Source: Paramecium sonneborni
Taxonomy: Eukaryota; Ciliophora; Oligohymenophorea; Peniculida; Parameciidae
Length of the DNA stretch: 64,000 nt
Assembly: GCA_905182985.1 (NCBI GenBank)
Contig: CAJJDN010000041.1
Location: forward strand, 472,059 to 536,058
Direction: 5' to 3'
The notes under the pieces: generated by a model
What the model was told of the DNA's origin: nothing
Databases searched by the model: none
The model's input: the letters and a program-made list of their open reading frames with translations, nothing else
Shown: piece after piece, positions 25,814 to 40,800 of the stretch
Numbering within the stretch: position 1 is the stretch's first letter
Layout of the letters: every line of letters begins with the position of its first letter
Translations under genes and position numbers: made by a program

Positions 25814-28800
25814 AATCCTAATTATCTTTTCTTAATCCCAAAACCATTAATGCAACATAAGCCCCTGTAAATCCAATAGCAATATAGAAAATTGCATATT
25901 TCCAAAACTAAATTTGTAAGAAGATATCAAAAGAATTAGCATTAAATACTGAACTTAACTTATTTGAAATAAAACTATCTAATTTTGTTATAACTGTAGT
26001 TGGATTAACTACAACACAATCACAAACATAAACAATATTACCTTAAGCATCTAATTCCTTTTTTATATTACAAGTCCCTGTCTACCATGTATCTTTTGAT
26101 TCAGATAGGCATTCCATAGTAGAATTAGAACTAAGATTTTAAGGAGCTTAAAATGATAATTTAAGAGTTTGGCCTTCAAGGCTTTTTATTTCAGTGCTAT
26201 TACCATTCTCTGTCATTGTGATATTTGGTTAAATTGTACCAAAATCACTGACAATGGATTAATCATGAGTGATATTGGATGAATTTGAAACTTCAGTTGT
26301 CTAATTAACTTAAAGTTAGGATGAAAACTTAGGATCATTTAAATTAGGACTGGTTGCATAATTAGACATACTTACTTCATATTATTTAACAGTAACAGGA
26401 TCAATTTACTCTAAGTTTCTTAAATAATGGATATTATGTTTATTTTAGATCCATTCAACAAATTAAAGAAGTCTTCTGTTTCCCATTGTATTAGTGTTAT
26501 TTGTATTATTTGTATTATTAGTGCTATTAGTGCTATTTGTACTATTAGTACCATTTATACTACTAGTTCCATTTAATATTGAAAGATATTCATCATAATT
26601 TATTTCATCATCTTCTTCCTCTAAATTCAAATTATCATTATTTCCTGTACCTTATAAATCAGTTGTTGATGAAATATTTGAGTTACTTCCAAAGAATCTA
26701 GGAGCTATAGTCCCGCTTAAAATTTTTTATATTTAAGCAGGTGTTGATTTATAAGCTTACATACCCATTTATTAACCAGCAAATTATCTAGGCTTTTCAT
26801 TTGCTAAACTTCTCTTTAATGTGGCTACTGCTACTAATTTATTTATTTATTAGATTTATTCTTTTAACATATTAACATCAGAATCAGTAACATCTGCTCC
26901 TTAAAATGAATTTGATTTAATTGCATTAAATAATGTATCAGTAACATATCCACTATTTAGTAAAGTATTGTCTAAAGCTTTAATAGCGTCTTCAAATTTT
27001 GAAGTTGACCCACCTGATTTTGATTTTTATTATAAAAAATAATCTAAATCATTTATTTATCTATTTAATTATTTCATGGTTTATTTTATTTGCTATTTAA
27101 TTGTATAGAAATCAACAACATCAGCATCATCGATCTCATAATTAATACCAGTTCTACCAATAGCTGCTATTGATGATAAAAGTGATTCTTCCAAAATTTT
27201 ACTAGTCATTTTACCTTAAAATGATAGTAAAATTGAATAAATCTCTTTAAGAATTTTTTTCATTTATAACTTTTTCTCTTATGGTAATTAATTATATAAA
27301 GTTGATAATTCTTAGCTACCAATAAATAATGAAGGTAGAGATGACTCATTTATTGTATCACTTAATTTAAGTGCTCGTCTTATTTATAGTAAAATAGATT
27401 AAAAGTCTGAATTCTCTATTTTTCGATAAATACTATTAACTTTAACTGTTTTAGTTAAATTTTTCATTCCATTATTATTATCAAAAATACTTGCTACAAG
27501 TACTAATTCATATGCAATACTATTATCAGGATTTATAGGAGTTGGCAAAACTAATTGTAATTAAGGACTTGATTATTTGTCTGTTATTGACTTTTTGTTT
27601 ATTGTTTCACCTATTAAATTATCATTATCTAATGTTTTCTAACTTGAATAAATATGAAATTAATAAGTTAATGGAAGTTATGAATCAAAGCAATTAGTGA
27701 CAGATAAAACAAATAGATCAGCTATTGATATTCCTGAAGGTGGAGTTACAGAAAATTTACAACCATTTGGTGGTATATTCAATTATAAATTAACTGAGGC
27801 ACTTGATGGCATATAATGATAAATATCTTTAGCTGCCATTTTAATTTATATAGCTGTAATTTATCCTTCAGTATCTTCCCAATAATCCCAGATTCTAAAT
27901 TTAACTTATAAAAACTTAAATGTAAAAGATGCCACAATATTGTAATTATATACAATTTGACAGAAATACTTTAAAGAATCAGGATCAACTGATGTAGCTA
28001 ATGTAAAATTGAGTTCTTCATGTAGTAGAATCTATCTACTATCGTATCCTGATGGATAACTAACTTAAATATTGGGTAAATCATTTTCAATAACCAAAAG
28101 AATCATTTAGGTTATCAACACAACAGTATTTTTTGTATTTCTCATAATAAATTAAAGTGGTTAATAAGGATCTAGGACTCTTGGTTTAAATGTCTATGAA
28201 GAGTCAGTCTTATTTAATTCTAAAGGTTCTTTATTTGAATCAGTACAACTTTCACTAGTAGCCAGATTTATACATTTCCAATCAAAAGTGATTTCGGGAT
28301 CTTTATTCCAAGGATAATCTAAATCAGGATCTCTGCAGAATCCATTAAGAAATGCATAATCATTAAAAGATTAGGTTCTTGTTCCACCTTAAATATATGC
28401 TTACATTGGACTACTGACAATAGTAATTGTAAATTATATTGATGTTTTAATGGGTTTATTAGTTAATGATGCTGTAACTTAAATAGTATAAGTGGAGCTT
28501 AAAGCAGCAGTATAAGCTGGAATTCTTAGTGTGCTTAAAAATGTCATACCATCAGTTTCAGAAATTTTAGATTCATTAAGTATACTTGTGGTTTCTTTTG
28601 GAGTTTTAGCAACTTCTGTCCAATTAACTCTAATAGCATCAAATACTTCAACAATCGAGTTAGTATAACATGATAAATGTTTTAGTGTAACAGTGAATGA
28701 TAAATCTTACCATCTTCCAAAAATATACTATTAATCTGGATCAATTTTGATGATTGGTGATTCAAATGATTCAGTTTAAATTGTAGTTTGTGCAGTATAG

Positions 28801-31800
28801 ACTTGATCTCTGAAATTTTTAGCTTTTAATTATATTACATAGGTTCCATATTCGCTTAAAGCTAAAGCAGCGATAGTAATAGATTATAAATTATTTGCAT
28901 TAGCTTCAGCAAATAGAGATGTTAAATATGAGGAAACTGATGAAGTTTATGGATACATTTTAACAATACTCCAAGTTATTTCTGTGAAATTTCTTTTTCC
29001 ATCTACAAATTTATAAATTATTCTGATTGGGATATCTTAACAGAGTGTAATTTAATCACTATAAGTTGTTAATTCAAAAACAGGATCCATTTTTACTGGG
29101 TTATAAGTAAAATTAATCAAAATAAAATTTATAATGGCAGAACTACATCCTGTTTTTAATAATATATCTGTGTTAAATTAAATATTTGTACTCACTGTGA
29201 TACTACTTTGTTCAGATAATTCTACAATTAGGAGGTTTTCTTAAACTATTGAACATAAAGGAGAATTGCCTAATGTTGAATATGTACTTGTTTAGAAAAT
29301 TTATTAGCAAGCTGAATAGGGAGTGAATTTTTTAGTGGATACAAATTGTACATTGTATGGAAAAGTAAAATAGACAATACTCAAATCACTGCTAAATTAA
29401 GCAGAGATCACAGCAACATCACAATCTGAACAAAAAGGAGTTTCAATATGGTTAATTGAATTTTCTGGGCATGTACAAGATAAAGGCTTTAAAATTCTAT
29501 TTCCTTTACAAGTGAGACAAATGTCTTTATTACAAGTGGCACAATTTCCAAAGCAAACTGTACAATTGATGGATACTTCATCTTCATAATAGCCATCAGG
29601 ACAATAACAAACAGGATTATTAAGCCTATCTCCCTTGCAATTATAGCAAGTTGCTGTGGTATCACATGATTAGCATTTATTAGGACAAGGTAAACATTCA
29701 TTATTCAATTCATAATACCCAGAATCACAATCGCATTTAGGTAAATTAATTCTATTTAAATTACAGGCCAAACAAGTATTTAAATCACTTAATGTGCAAA
29801 GTCCACATTTGAAATAACAGGCGGTGCATTCTTTAACTCCATTTTCTATATAACCAATTTTACAATCACAATTAGTACCTTGTCTGCTTTGAGGACAAGA
29901 AGTACAATATGTACTAGTTTATGTACAAGTGGCACATTTGAAATGACAAACTTTGCAAATTAAGTCACCATCATCATAATATCCAGCATTACAAGGACAA
30001 GAATCTATGCCCTTTGATCTGTATGTTCCTGTTATATTACATGTAACACATTTGTTATTCTTTTCAATACATGTTTAACAAGAATAATGGCAAGTCTGGC
30101 ATTATTTATTAATATTATCATCATAGAATCCATCATTGCATGGACAAGTTTTATCTATACTACTTTTATCAATTCTTCCAAATGTAATATTACATGAAGT
30201 ACATATTTAAAATTGAGAGCAAGTATTACATTAAGGATGACATAATTTGCATACAGTATTCATTCCATCATCATAATAACCATCTTAACATGGACATGTA
30301 TTATTAATATTACTACTATCTAATCTAAATGTCTTATTAGTATTGCATTAAAGACAAAATGTTGCAATTGTTTAACACTCTTAGCAACTTGCATGACATT
30401 TCATGCAAACTGGAACCCCAATATCTGAAAAAGAGGATTAACACTTGCAAGTATTTTTTGTAGAATCATATTTTCTATTTGTATTCAATGGACAGCTCAA
30501 ACATTTATCTAAATTGCTCACACAAGTTCTACATCTATATGAGCATGTCTAACATTATCCATTTGTACCATCATCAAAATATCCATCTCTGCAATAGCAT
30601 TTCTTATTAAAAGAATCATATAATCTGTTAAATGTTGGTTCACATGATTAACATTAATTACTCATCACACTGCAAGTTTTACATTGATAATCACATTATG
30701 GGCAAATAACAGAATCTAATGAATCCTTAAAATATCCAACCACACATTCACAACTTGTAGATTTTAATTCTCTATTTTAAATAGATTAACAATCAAGGCA
30801 TTCTGTTCTAGTTGCCCCAGAACAGTTATAACAATAAATGGAACATTGTTGACAATCCCAAAGTAGATTTACATGATAATAATGATTATTACAGATACAT
30901 TCATTATTAGATAATTTTCGTTGTGAATTGATTTTGCATCCAGTACACTTAGTTGCTGTATCTACACAAGTAGAACAAGTATAATCACAAGGTTAACATA
31001 AAGAATTTACACCATCATCATAATATCCAGCATCACATGGACATGTATTATCTGCTTATTGAGTTCTAAACACTGATGTAACACATGCTATACAAACTTT
31101 ACCTGCTTAAGAACATTTACTACAACTATGATCACATTTTACACAAATTGAATTACTTCCATCATCATAATATCCATCATCACAAGGACATAAAAAATTT
31201 ATATTATCCCATGTTCTATGATGAGCACTATTACATTCAGTGCATTTATAAGGGAAAGTTTCGCATTTTCCACAAGAATAGTGACATGGACTACAAACTA
31301 TTACTCCTAATTCCAAATAACCTTCCTTACATTCACAACTATATATATCTAAATCTAATTTTCTATTTGAATTTAAAGGACAACTAATACATTATGTACT
31401 TGTAAATTAACATGTTAAACATTTATAATTACAGGGTGTGCAATCCAATAATCCAAAAGTAGTTTCAGCTGGTGGATAATATCCATCTTAACATCTACAA
31501 TTATTTTCTTTTTATCTGTATCTACCCCAACATTTACATTAATCATTTTATACTGAATTTAAAATTTATTCATATACTTGCTTACTAATTTGTTAAATTA
31601 CTTAACTTTTTTAAGGGACAGTTCCAAAATCTGCGAATAGTAAATACATCATCAAAATATTGTCTTGTTACTATATTTTGTAAGTTAAATCTTTTAGAGG
31701 AGGAGTAACTATTATATTGATTTAATCATGTTATGGATTTAAAGGTCGAATAAAGCATTCATATGTGTTTGGAAATATTTAAGAATCAAAAGTTGTGTAG

Positions 31801-34800
31801 CAAATTGATTAAAATACAATACCATAATCGCTAAAAAATTATGTAGAAACACTCAATTATCCGTTATTGCTTGGTATGAGAGTGTTAAATATAACAATTT
31901 CGTCAATTCTAGTTTCAATCAAAGTTAAAGATACTGCATTGTTTATAAATTAATAAAGTTAAGATTGTGCTCCAAAAAATTTTGGAGTTGTTTTCTAAAC
32001 TTCACTTGCACTTTATTAAGGTACATCAATATAAATGTTAGGTTGAGTAGATGATGTTAATTTGCCAACAATCAGTGCATCATATTGATAAAAATTGTCT
32101 TACGGAAGGGGCAAAATATAACTTTAAATTAAATTACTAATTAGGGAATCTAATGCAACTTTGTAATTTTTCAGAATAGTAACAGCATTATCAAAATTAA
32201 AATAATTGCATTTCTTACCATTCATATTATAAACATCATTCGTTAATAATTATGATGAATCAAACTCATTATACATTGATGCTTTATATCCAGATCTATA
32301 TATAGCACATTAAAAATCTTCATTGTATGTCAAGCACTGGAAATCAAAACCAAAATATCCAATAGATTTAAAGATTCCTTAATACATATCTTAAATAATT
32401 TGATTTGTATTCAAATTACTAGAACTTTTAGATACTACCATTAAGTAGTATAATTATCTGATTTTTTGAATATTGCTTAATTTTACTTCAACATTGCTTT
32501 ATTATAATACGATGGACACGTCATATTCATTTAAATCTATCATAAATACTTGATATATTTAAAACTCAGTTCTCTTGCACTGGCTGACAAATGCGTAGAT
32601 ATCTTTATACAAAGTTACTGATTAAACACAAGAGACAAATGTATCAGTTGATGTCATTGAAATAGAAATATATTAAATATTGTTTAATTAAGCTCCTAAA
32701 ATAAATTTATTATCTGTTTATGTAAAGTACTTAGTTAATTTACCAAAGGCAGTATCTCCATTAACTAAGTATCCATTAGTATACATAATATCTTATTTCA
32801 GATTTGTGCTAATTTTATGAGATTGATCAAAAGGGAACTTACTATTTATTACATTTGTTCCTTTTACTATATAGTAACCTCCGATTGATTCAGTTAATGG
32901 TTCAAATGGACCAGTGATTGTTAAAGGATTTAACTTCCAATATTAATTCACAAATCTTAAAGGTGTTCTCGTAGTTTATTCAATAGATGAAATCAACAAC
33001 TTAATATACTATTCAAAAATAATTTGATATGAATTGTTCATAATCATATCATCAAAAGCCATTATTGCAAAATTTATCTCTTTTACATTAGTACCTGTGA
33101 CACTTATTAGAATATTATTAGCATTTTAAACTACATTAAAATTATGACCTTAGTTGTAACTAAAAATCAACGTTTTAACTGATGTTGTACCATATAAATC
33201 AACAAAGTATCCAATAAATTCACCATAAATACTTGAATAAGTCAGTTATTAATTATTAATTTAATATCCACTTGGAATATAATGTTAGATAGTAAACTCA
33301 TCAAATATAAAATATGGTAGCATTTTCAATCCAAAAACTAAAATTTCTGGGTACTGAACAGTAAAATAAGAGAATCCAGTGTTATCATACTCTATGAATC
33401 CAGTCTAATAATTTATGTTTAAATAATTTAATTATATTTTAGCACTATTAGCTGAAAATTTGCCTGAGGAGAATGCTGTTTTAATATGATTGGCTCCATC
33501 GGTTACTTTTAAAGGTAATAAATTAGTTGGTAGAGCTTAAAGTAAAAATTGATGATTTTCCCAGAAGGTTTATCTAGCATTTTTTAGGTGAGGCATACAT
33601 TCAAATGCTATACCCTACCAATATAGTTGACCAATATAATCGGATATTGTTCTAATTTATGAAATTATAGCAGAAGCAAATGTAGGACTATCTATATAAA
33701 ATTCAGTTAGCATAATCACGGATGATGATGAGCTAAATTAAAAATCAAGTTCATAGTTATTGTTTATAATATTACTCGATATTGTTGGATGACTGTTAAT
33801 ATTGTATGTGAAGACCAATACAACAAAATATGCATTATCAATATTGAAAGAAAGAATTTATTAATTTAGAGAAGATTTTGGAACACTATTGCTTAAAATA
33901 GTTTCGGTATCAACATTTATTTCAAAATTGTATTACATTTTTAAATTCAAAATTGTAGCATCTTTCTAAAAGAGTAAATATCGAATATTATCTTTGACAA
34001 AATGAAAATAAGAAGCTTAATCACCAAAAGGACTTTGATCTGATAGAATTTCTTATTATTTAAAGACTATTCGATTATAATTTGTTTTATCGCTTGAAAT
34101 GATTCCTTATTCTAGTAGACTTTTGATACTGCAAGAAATTGATGAATCTAATTTACTATCCATTACTATGGAAGCAGGTGAAAGTGAATTTTCGTTTAAT
34201 TTATCCAATAAATTATTAGAACTTGGAGAGGTTAAAGATGAAGCTAATTTTCCAAAGTTAATATTTTCACAAGAAGATCTACAAAATTTTGTATTATCTG
34301 ATAAAGAACAAACACATCTTCCATTTAATAAAACTCTGTTACTATTACAAGTTAAACAAGTATTTTAATTACAAGTTAAACAATCAATTGGACATTATAT
34401 AATGCATTATCCTAGTGAATTCATTTCAAATCCTTGTTTACATACACAAGCTAATCCATTTCTAAAAGTAAATGAATCATATTTGGCAGCATCACATGTT
34501 AAGCATGAATATGGCGAATTACAGGTTTTACATGTTAAATGACAAGATAAACATAAACCATTATTCTCGAAATAGCCATCATCACAAATACATTTATAAT
34601 TAGAAAAATGCCTATTTAATCCTGGTATACAAGTTTTGCATTTGGTTCCATTTGTATTAGAGTGACATTATTCACAGGGATAAGTACAAGGTTTACAATC
34701 TTGATCATTGGTCATATCATCGTAATAATTATCTTAACAAATGCAAGTAAAGCCTACAGGGAGACGATGTTTGAGAGGATCACATAGATGACATTCTGTT

Positions 34801-37800
34801 GTTAAATTTTGACATTTTTGACAGGTGTAATTGCATGGACTACAGATGAGATCGGATCCAACTTAATAATATCCATCCTAGCATAAACAACTTTAGGAGA
34901 CCACTACACGATTCGAACCAAGTATGCAAGTTGTACATTCTATTCCAGTTCCATCATCTATGCATTGTAAACATGGTGATTAGCATTTATAACATAATAA
35001 TGTTCCAGTAATTTGATAATATCCAAATTCACAAGGACATTTCTTATTAACACTATCAATTATTCTGTTTAATCCAGATTGACATGTAAGACATTATGTG
35101 CCATCTGCTGGAGGGGTGATTTATGAAATAATACAAGATAAACATGGAGGTGTACATTGCATACATTAAGAGGATGTCAGTTATTCAAAATGATTGGAAT
35201 TACACACACAATTTTTACTTGCGTTTAGGTATCTATTGTCACCAATTTTACATGAAGTGCATTAAGTGCCATCTCCATTATTTTCACACTAATAACAGGT
35301 ACTGGCGCAAGGTAAACATGGAGATGTATTATCAATTTGATAATATGAGACTTTGCAAACACAAACCAAATTTAATACTTCTCGATTATAAGTAGGTAGG
35401 CAAGTTAAACATTTGTTACCATCATTAGAAACACAATTCTAACAAGGAATATTACAAGGCAAACATGATAATTCTCCTGTTGGTTAATAATACCCATTCA
35501 CACAACTATAGCAAAATGTTGGAAGAGCTACACATGAAGCACAAGGATGTGAACAAGTTAGACATGCTTTGGTTGAAGTTTCATAATATCCAAAATCGCA
35601 TTCACATGAATTCCCATTTAATACTCGTGCTCCTGTGCATGCTATACATCTGTTGCTTTATAATTCACATTTAAAACAAGGAAATGAACATGGCTAACAT
35701 ACCAGATCGGTTCCAAAATAACCATCTTAACATAGGCATTTTTAAGCAGGATCTCTGAAAGTTGAAGGTTTGCAAACATTACAATCCATTTCATCTGTTA
35801 AACAAGAAATACAATAAGAAGCACATGCTGAACAGACAACTTAACCTGAATCAAAAAATCCAGTTTAACAAATACAACTATTAATTGTGTTATCTATTAT
35901 TCGATTATAACCAATAAGACAAGATAAACATTGATTTCCATCATAATTATTTCCATTTGCATCAACACCACTCAAACATGTTTCACACGGTTCGATACAA
36001 AATTCACACACAAGTTAAACATCAGAATAATATAAGCCATCATCACATATACATTAGTTGTTCCATAATGTTCGTAAATAAACATCAGAGTTGCAAGAAA
36101 TGCAATTTGATGCTGAATTTTCGCATGTTACACATTATTTACTGCATTATAAACAAATATTATTATTTAAATAAAATCCATCATCACAACTTGTACATTT
36201 AGTTGATAAATCGATACAATTTTTACAATTAGAATCACAAATTAAACATTAGCTTTAACCATTATTTTAATCATAATAGTGGGGTAAACAAACACATTCC
36301 CCATTTACAACTCCTCTGTTATCAATTCCAAAACAATCAACACAAGTTGATGTTGTTGTAATACAGTTAAAACAAGGTGGAGTACAAGGTAAACATGTTG
36401 ATCCACTTAAAAAATATTGAGGAATACAAGAGAGGCAAACTGGATCCGATGAGCAATCATAACAAGGCGATATACATTAATGGCATGTTTTATCAGCTCC
36501 TGATACTAATAGATACTCTCCAGGAGCACATTAAGAACATTCAACACTTGTAATCCCTGTACATTTATAACAGGAAGGATCACAAGCTTAACAAGCTGAA
36601 GTATTATCCAAAAAATATCGAAATTAACAATCCAGGCAAATCTCTACTTTTGATGGTTGTAGACAAACAGCACAAGGAGGATGACATACTAAGCAAGTTC
36701 CCATAGCACTGTCTGTGATATTATCAAGATACATCCCTGTATTGCAAGTTTGACAATTTTTAGTTGTATTTTTGCATGTTAAACAATTGACGTCGCATGT
36801 TGATTCACAAACGAAATTTGAAAGATTGACATACATTCCATCAAAACAAGAGGTGCAGTGTGATGGATCTACAACACAAGTTTAGCAATTATCTGTACAT
36901 ATCAAATCGCACTTAAAATTTAATTAGTTTAAATTATATCCATCATGACAGGTTGAACATGTTGTTGTTAAAAATGAACATGTTAAGCAATTTGTATCAC
37001 AATCGGTTTGGCATTCTTTAGTAGACTAATTTAAGAACATACCATCATAACAAGAAACACAATTGGTAGGAGTATTTAAGCATGAAGCACAATTTGAATC
37101 ACATATGATAATGCACTTATTTACTGCTTCATCTAATTAAAAGCCTGCAAAACATGTTAAACAATAAGTAGTAAGTGTTTAGCAAGTCTAACAATTTGAA
37201 TTACATGTTGGTGAACATGAATTATTTAATTCATTTAAATATGTTCCAGCAGGACATGTTAAACAATTTGTAGTAGTAATAAAACATGTTTAACAATTTG
37301 TATCACATAATGCCTAACAGTTGTATATTGATTTATTCAAATACATTCCTGGATTACAAGTCTTACAACGAGTAGTTGTGACTAAGCATGTCAAACAATT
37401 AGTATCACAAGTAGCTTGACAATGATTATTTGATAAGTTTAAATAATCATTCCCATTACAAGTTAAACATCTAGTAGTTGTTGTTTAACATGTCAAACAA
37501 TTTGAGTCACAAGTAGATTAACATAAATTTGTAGCTTCATTTAAATACATGTCTACATTACAGCTCAAGCAATGTGTAGTTGTTAAGAGGCAAGTTGCAC
37601 AATTACTGTCGCAATTTATATCACATTGGTGAGTTGCTTGATTTAAATACATTCCTGAATTACAGGACAAACAATAATTAGCAAAAGTTTGGCATGTAAG
37701 GCAATTGGAAATACATAATGATGAGCATTGATTTGTATCAATTTTTAAATATTTTCCACCATTACAAGTTAAGCAATGTGTGGTTGTTGTCTAACAAGTA

Positions 37801-40800
37801 GCACAATTTAAATCACAAGTTGTTGAACAGATATTATTTGACAAATTTAAATAATATCCTGTATTACAAGTGAGACAATGTGTTGTTGTTGTTTGACAAG
37901 TTAAACAATTTGAATCACAAGTTGATTAGCACTAATTATTTGATAAATTTAAATATTGTCCACTTGTACATGATAAACAATAAATTGTAGTAACTTAACA
38001 TGTATTACAATTAGGATCACATGTTGGTTGACACTATTTTGTAGTCGGATTTAGATAATTTCCAGCATAGCAAGATTAACAATTAACAGTTGTCTAAGAA
38101 CAAGTTGCACAATTTGCGTCACAACTTGATTAACATATGTGCATCAATTAATTCAAATACATACCACTATTGCAAGATAGACAATAATTTGTAAAAACTT
38201 AACATGTTGCACAATTAGAATCGCAAAAATTTTAACATGAATTTGTATCAATTTTTAAATATTTTCCGCCATTACAAGTTAAGCAATGTGTGGTTGTTGT
38301 CTAACAAGTAGCACAATTTAAATCACAAGTTGTTGAACAGATATTATTTGACAAATTTAAATAATATCCTGTATTACAAGTGAGACAATGTGTTGTTGTT
38401 GTTTGACAAGTTAAACAATTTGAATCACAAGTTGATTAGCACTAATTATTTGATAAATTTAAATATTGTCCACTTGTACATGATAAACAATAAATTGTAG
38501 TAACTTAACATGTATTACAATTAGGATCACATGTTGGTTGACACTATTTTGTAGTCGGATTTAGATAATTTCCAGCATAGCAAGATTAACAATTAACAGT
38601 TGTCTAAGAACAAGTTGCACAATTTGCGTCACAACTTGATTAACATATGTGCATCAATTAATTCAAATACATACCACTATTGCAAGATAGACAATAATTT
38701 GTAAAAACTTAACATGTTGCACAATTAGAATCGCAAAAATTTTAACATGAATTTGTATCAATTTTTAAATATTTTCCGCCATTACAAGTTAAGCAATGTG
38801 TGGTTGTTGTCTAACAAGTAGCACAATTTAAATCACAAGTTGTTGAACAGATATTATTTGACAAATTTAAATAATATCCTGTATTACAAGTGAGACAATG
38901 TGTTGTTGTTGTTTGACAAGTTAAACAATTTGAATCACAAGTTGATTAGCACTAATTATTTGATAAATTTAAATATTGTCCACTTGTACATGATAAACAA
39001 TAAATTGTAGTAACTTAACATGTATTACAATTAGGATCACATGTTGGTTGACACTATTTTGTAGTCGGATTTAGATAATTTCCAGCATAGCAAGATTAAC
39101 AATTAACAGTTGTCTAAGAACAAGTTGCACAATTTGCGTCACAACTTGATTAACATATGTGCATCAATTAATTCAAATACATACCACTATTGCAAGATAG
39201 ACAATAATTTGTAAAAACTTAACATGTTGCACAATTAGAATCGCAAAAATTTTAACATGAATTTGTATCAATTTTTAAATATTTTCCGCCATTACAAGTT
39301 AAGCAATGTGTGGTTGTTGTCTAACAAGTAGCACAATTTAAATCACAAGTTGTTGAACAGATATTATTTGACAAATTTAAATAATATCCTGTATTACAAG
39401 TGAGACAATGTGTTGTTGTTGTTTGACAAGTTAAACAATTTGAATCACAAGTTGATTAGCACTAATTATTTGATAAATTTAAATATTGTCCACTTGTACA
39501 TGATAAACAATAAATTGTAGTAACTTAACATGTATTACAATTAGGATCACATGTTGGTTGACACTATTTTGTAGTCGGATTTAGATAATTTCCAGCATAG
39601 CAAGATTAACAATTTACAGTTGTCTAAGAGCAAGTTGCACAATTTGCGTCACAACTTGTTTAACAAACATTTGTTGAAGGATTTAAATATTTTCCACTGA
39701 AACAAGTTAAGCAAAAGTTAGTATAGTTTTGACATGTTGCACAATTTGAATCGCAAGTTGAATCACAATAATAGGTAGCGTTATTATAATATAAACCTGT
39801 TGCACAAGTCAAACAATGAATTGTTGTTGTTGAACAAGTTGCACATTTTGAATCGCAAGAAGTTTAACATTAATTATTAGACAAATTTAAATAGAGCCCT
39901 GAGTTGCATGTTAAACAATTCGTTGTTGTTACTTAACAAGTAGCACAGTTTGCATCACAATTAGATTAACATTGATTATTCGATAAATTTAAATACATTA
40001 AGTCATAGCAAGAAAGACAATTAACAGCTGTTATTTCACATGTTTAACAATTCGAATTACAAATTATATAACAAATTGTGCTGGTTCCTCTTAATTCCCA
40101 GCCATCATGACATGATAAACAATGAGTTGTTTAAGTTTGACAAGTTGCACAGTTGGAATCGCAAGTTGATTGACATTAATTATTTGATGTATTTAAATAT
40201 AATCCTACATCACAAGTTAGACAATTTGTAGTTGTAGTCAAACAGGTAAGGCAATTTGAGTCACAGCTAGATTGACAAATTTTTGAAGTTTGGTTCAAAT
40301 ACATGCCAATATTACAAGTCAAACAATTAGTTGTAGTTGTTTGGCATGTTGCACAATTAGAATCACATGTATTTTAACATTATTATGTTGATTAATTCAA
40401 ATACTTCCCAGCACTGCATGTTAAACAATTTGTTGTGACTGTTTAGCACGTTAAACAATTAACATCACATGTGGACTGACAAACATTCGAAGTTTGATTT
40501 AAATATTTTCCAACATTACAAGTTAAACAATGAGTTGTTTAAGTTTGACAAGTTGCACAGTTGGAATCACAAGTTGATTGACATTAATTATTTGATGTAT
40601 TTAAATATAAACCTACATCACAAGTTAGACAATTTGTAGTTGTAGTCAAGCAGGTAAGGCAATTTGAGTCACAGCTAGATTGACAAACTTTTGAAGTTTG
40701 GTTTAAATACATGCCAGTATTGCAAGTCAAACAATTAGTTGTAGTTGTTTGGCATGTTGCACAATTAGAATCACATGTATTTTAACATTATTATGTTGAT

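Noticed and set aside
31085..31387. 100-codon plus-strand ORF rich in His and Tyr
   Set aside because: It is the antisense reading of conserved Cys-repeat codons of the giant gene. The same applies to other plus-strand frames at 34099-36202 and 40040-41560.
34900..34925. tRNA-like TTCGAA box
   Set aside because: The attcgaacc motif lies inside the coding frame of the giant gene and no cloverleaf arms surround it.
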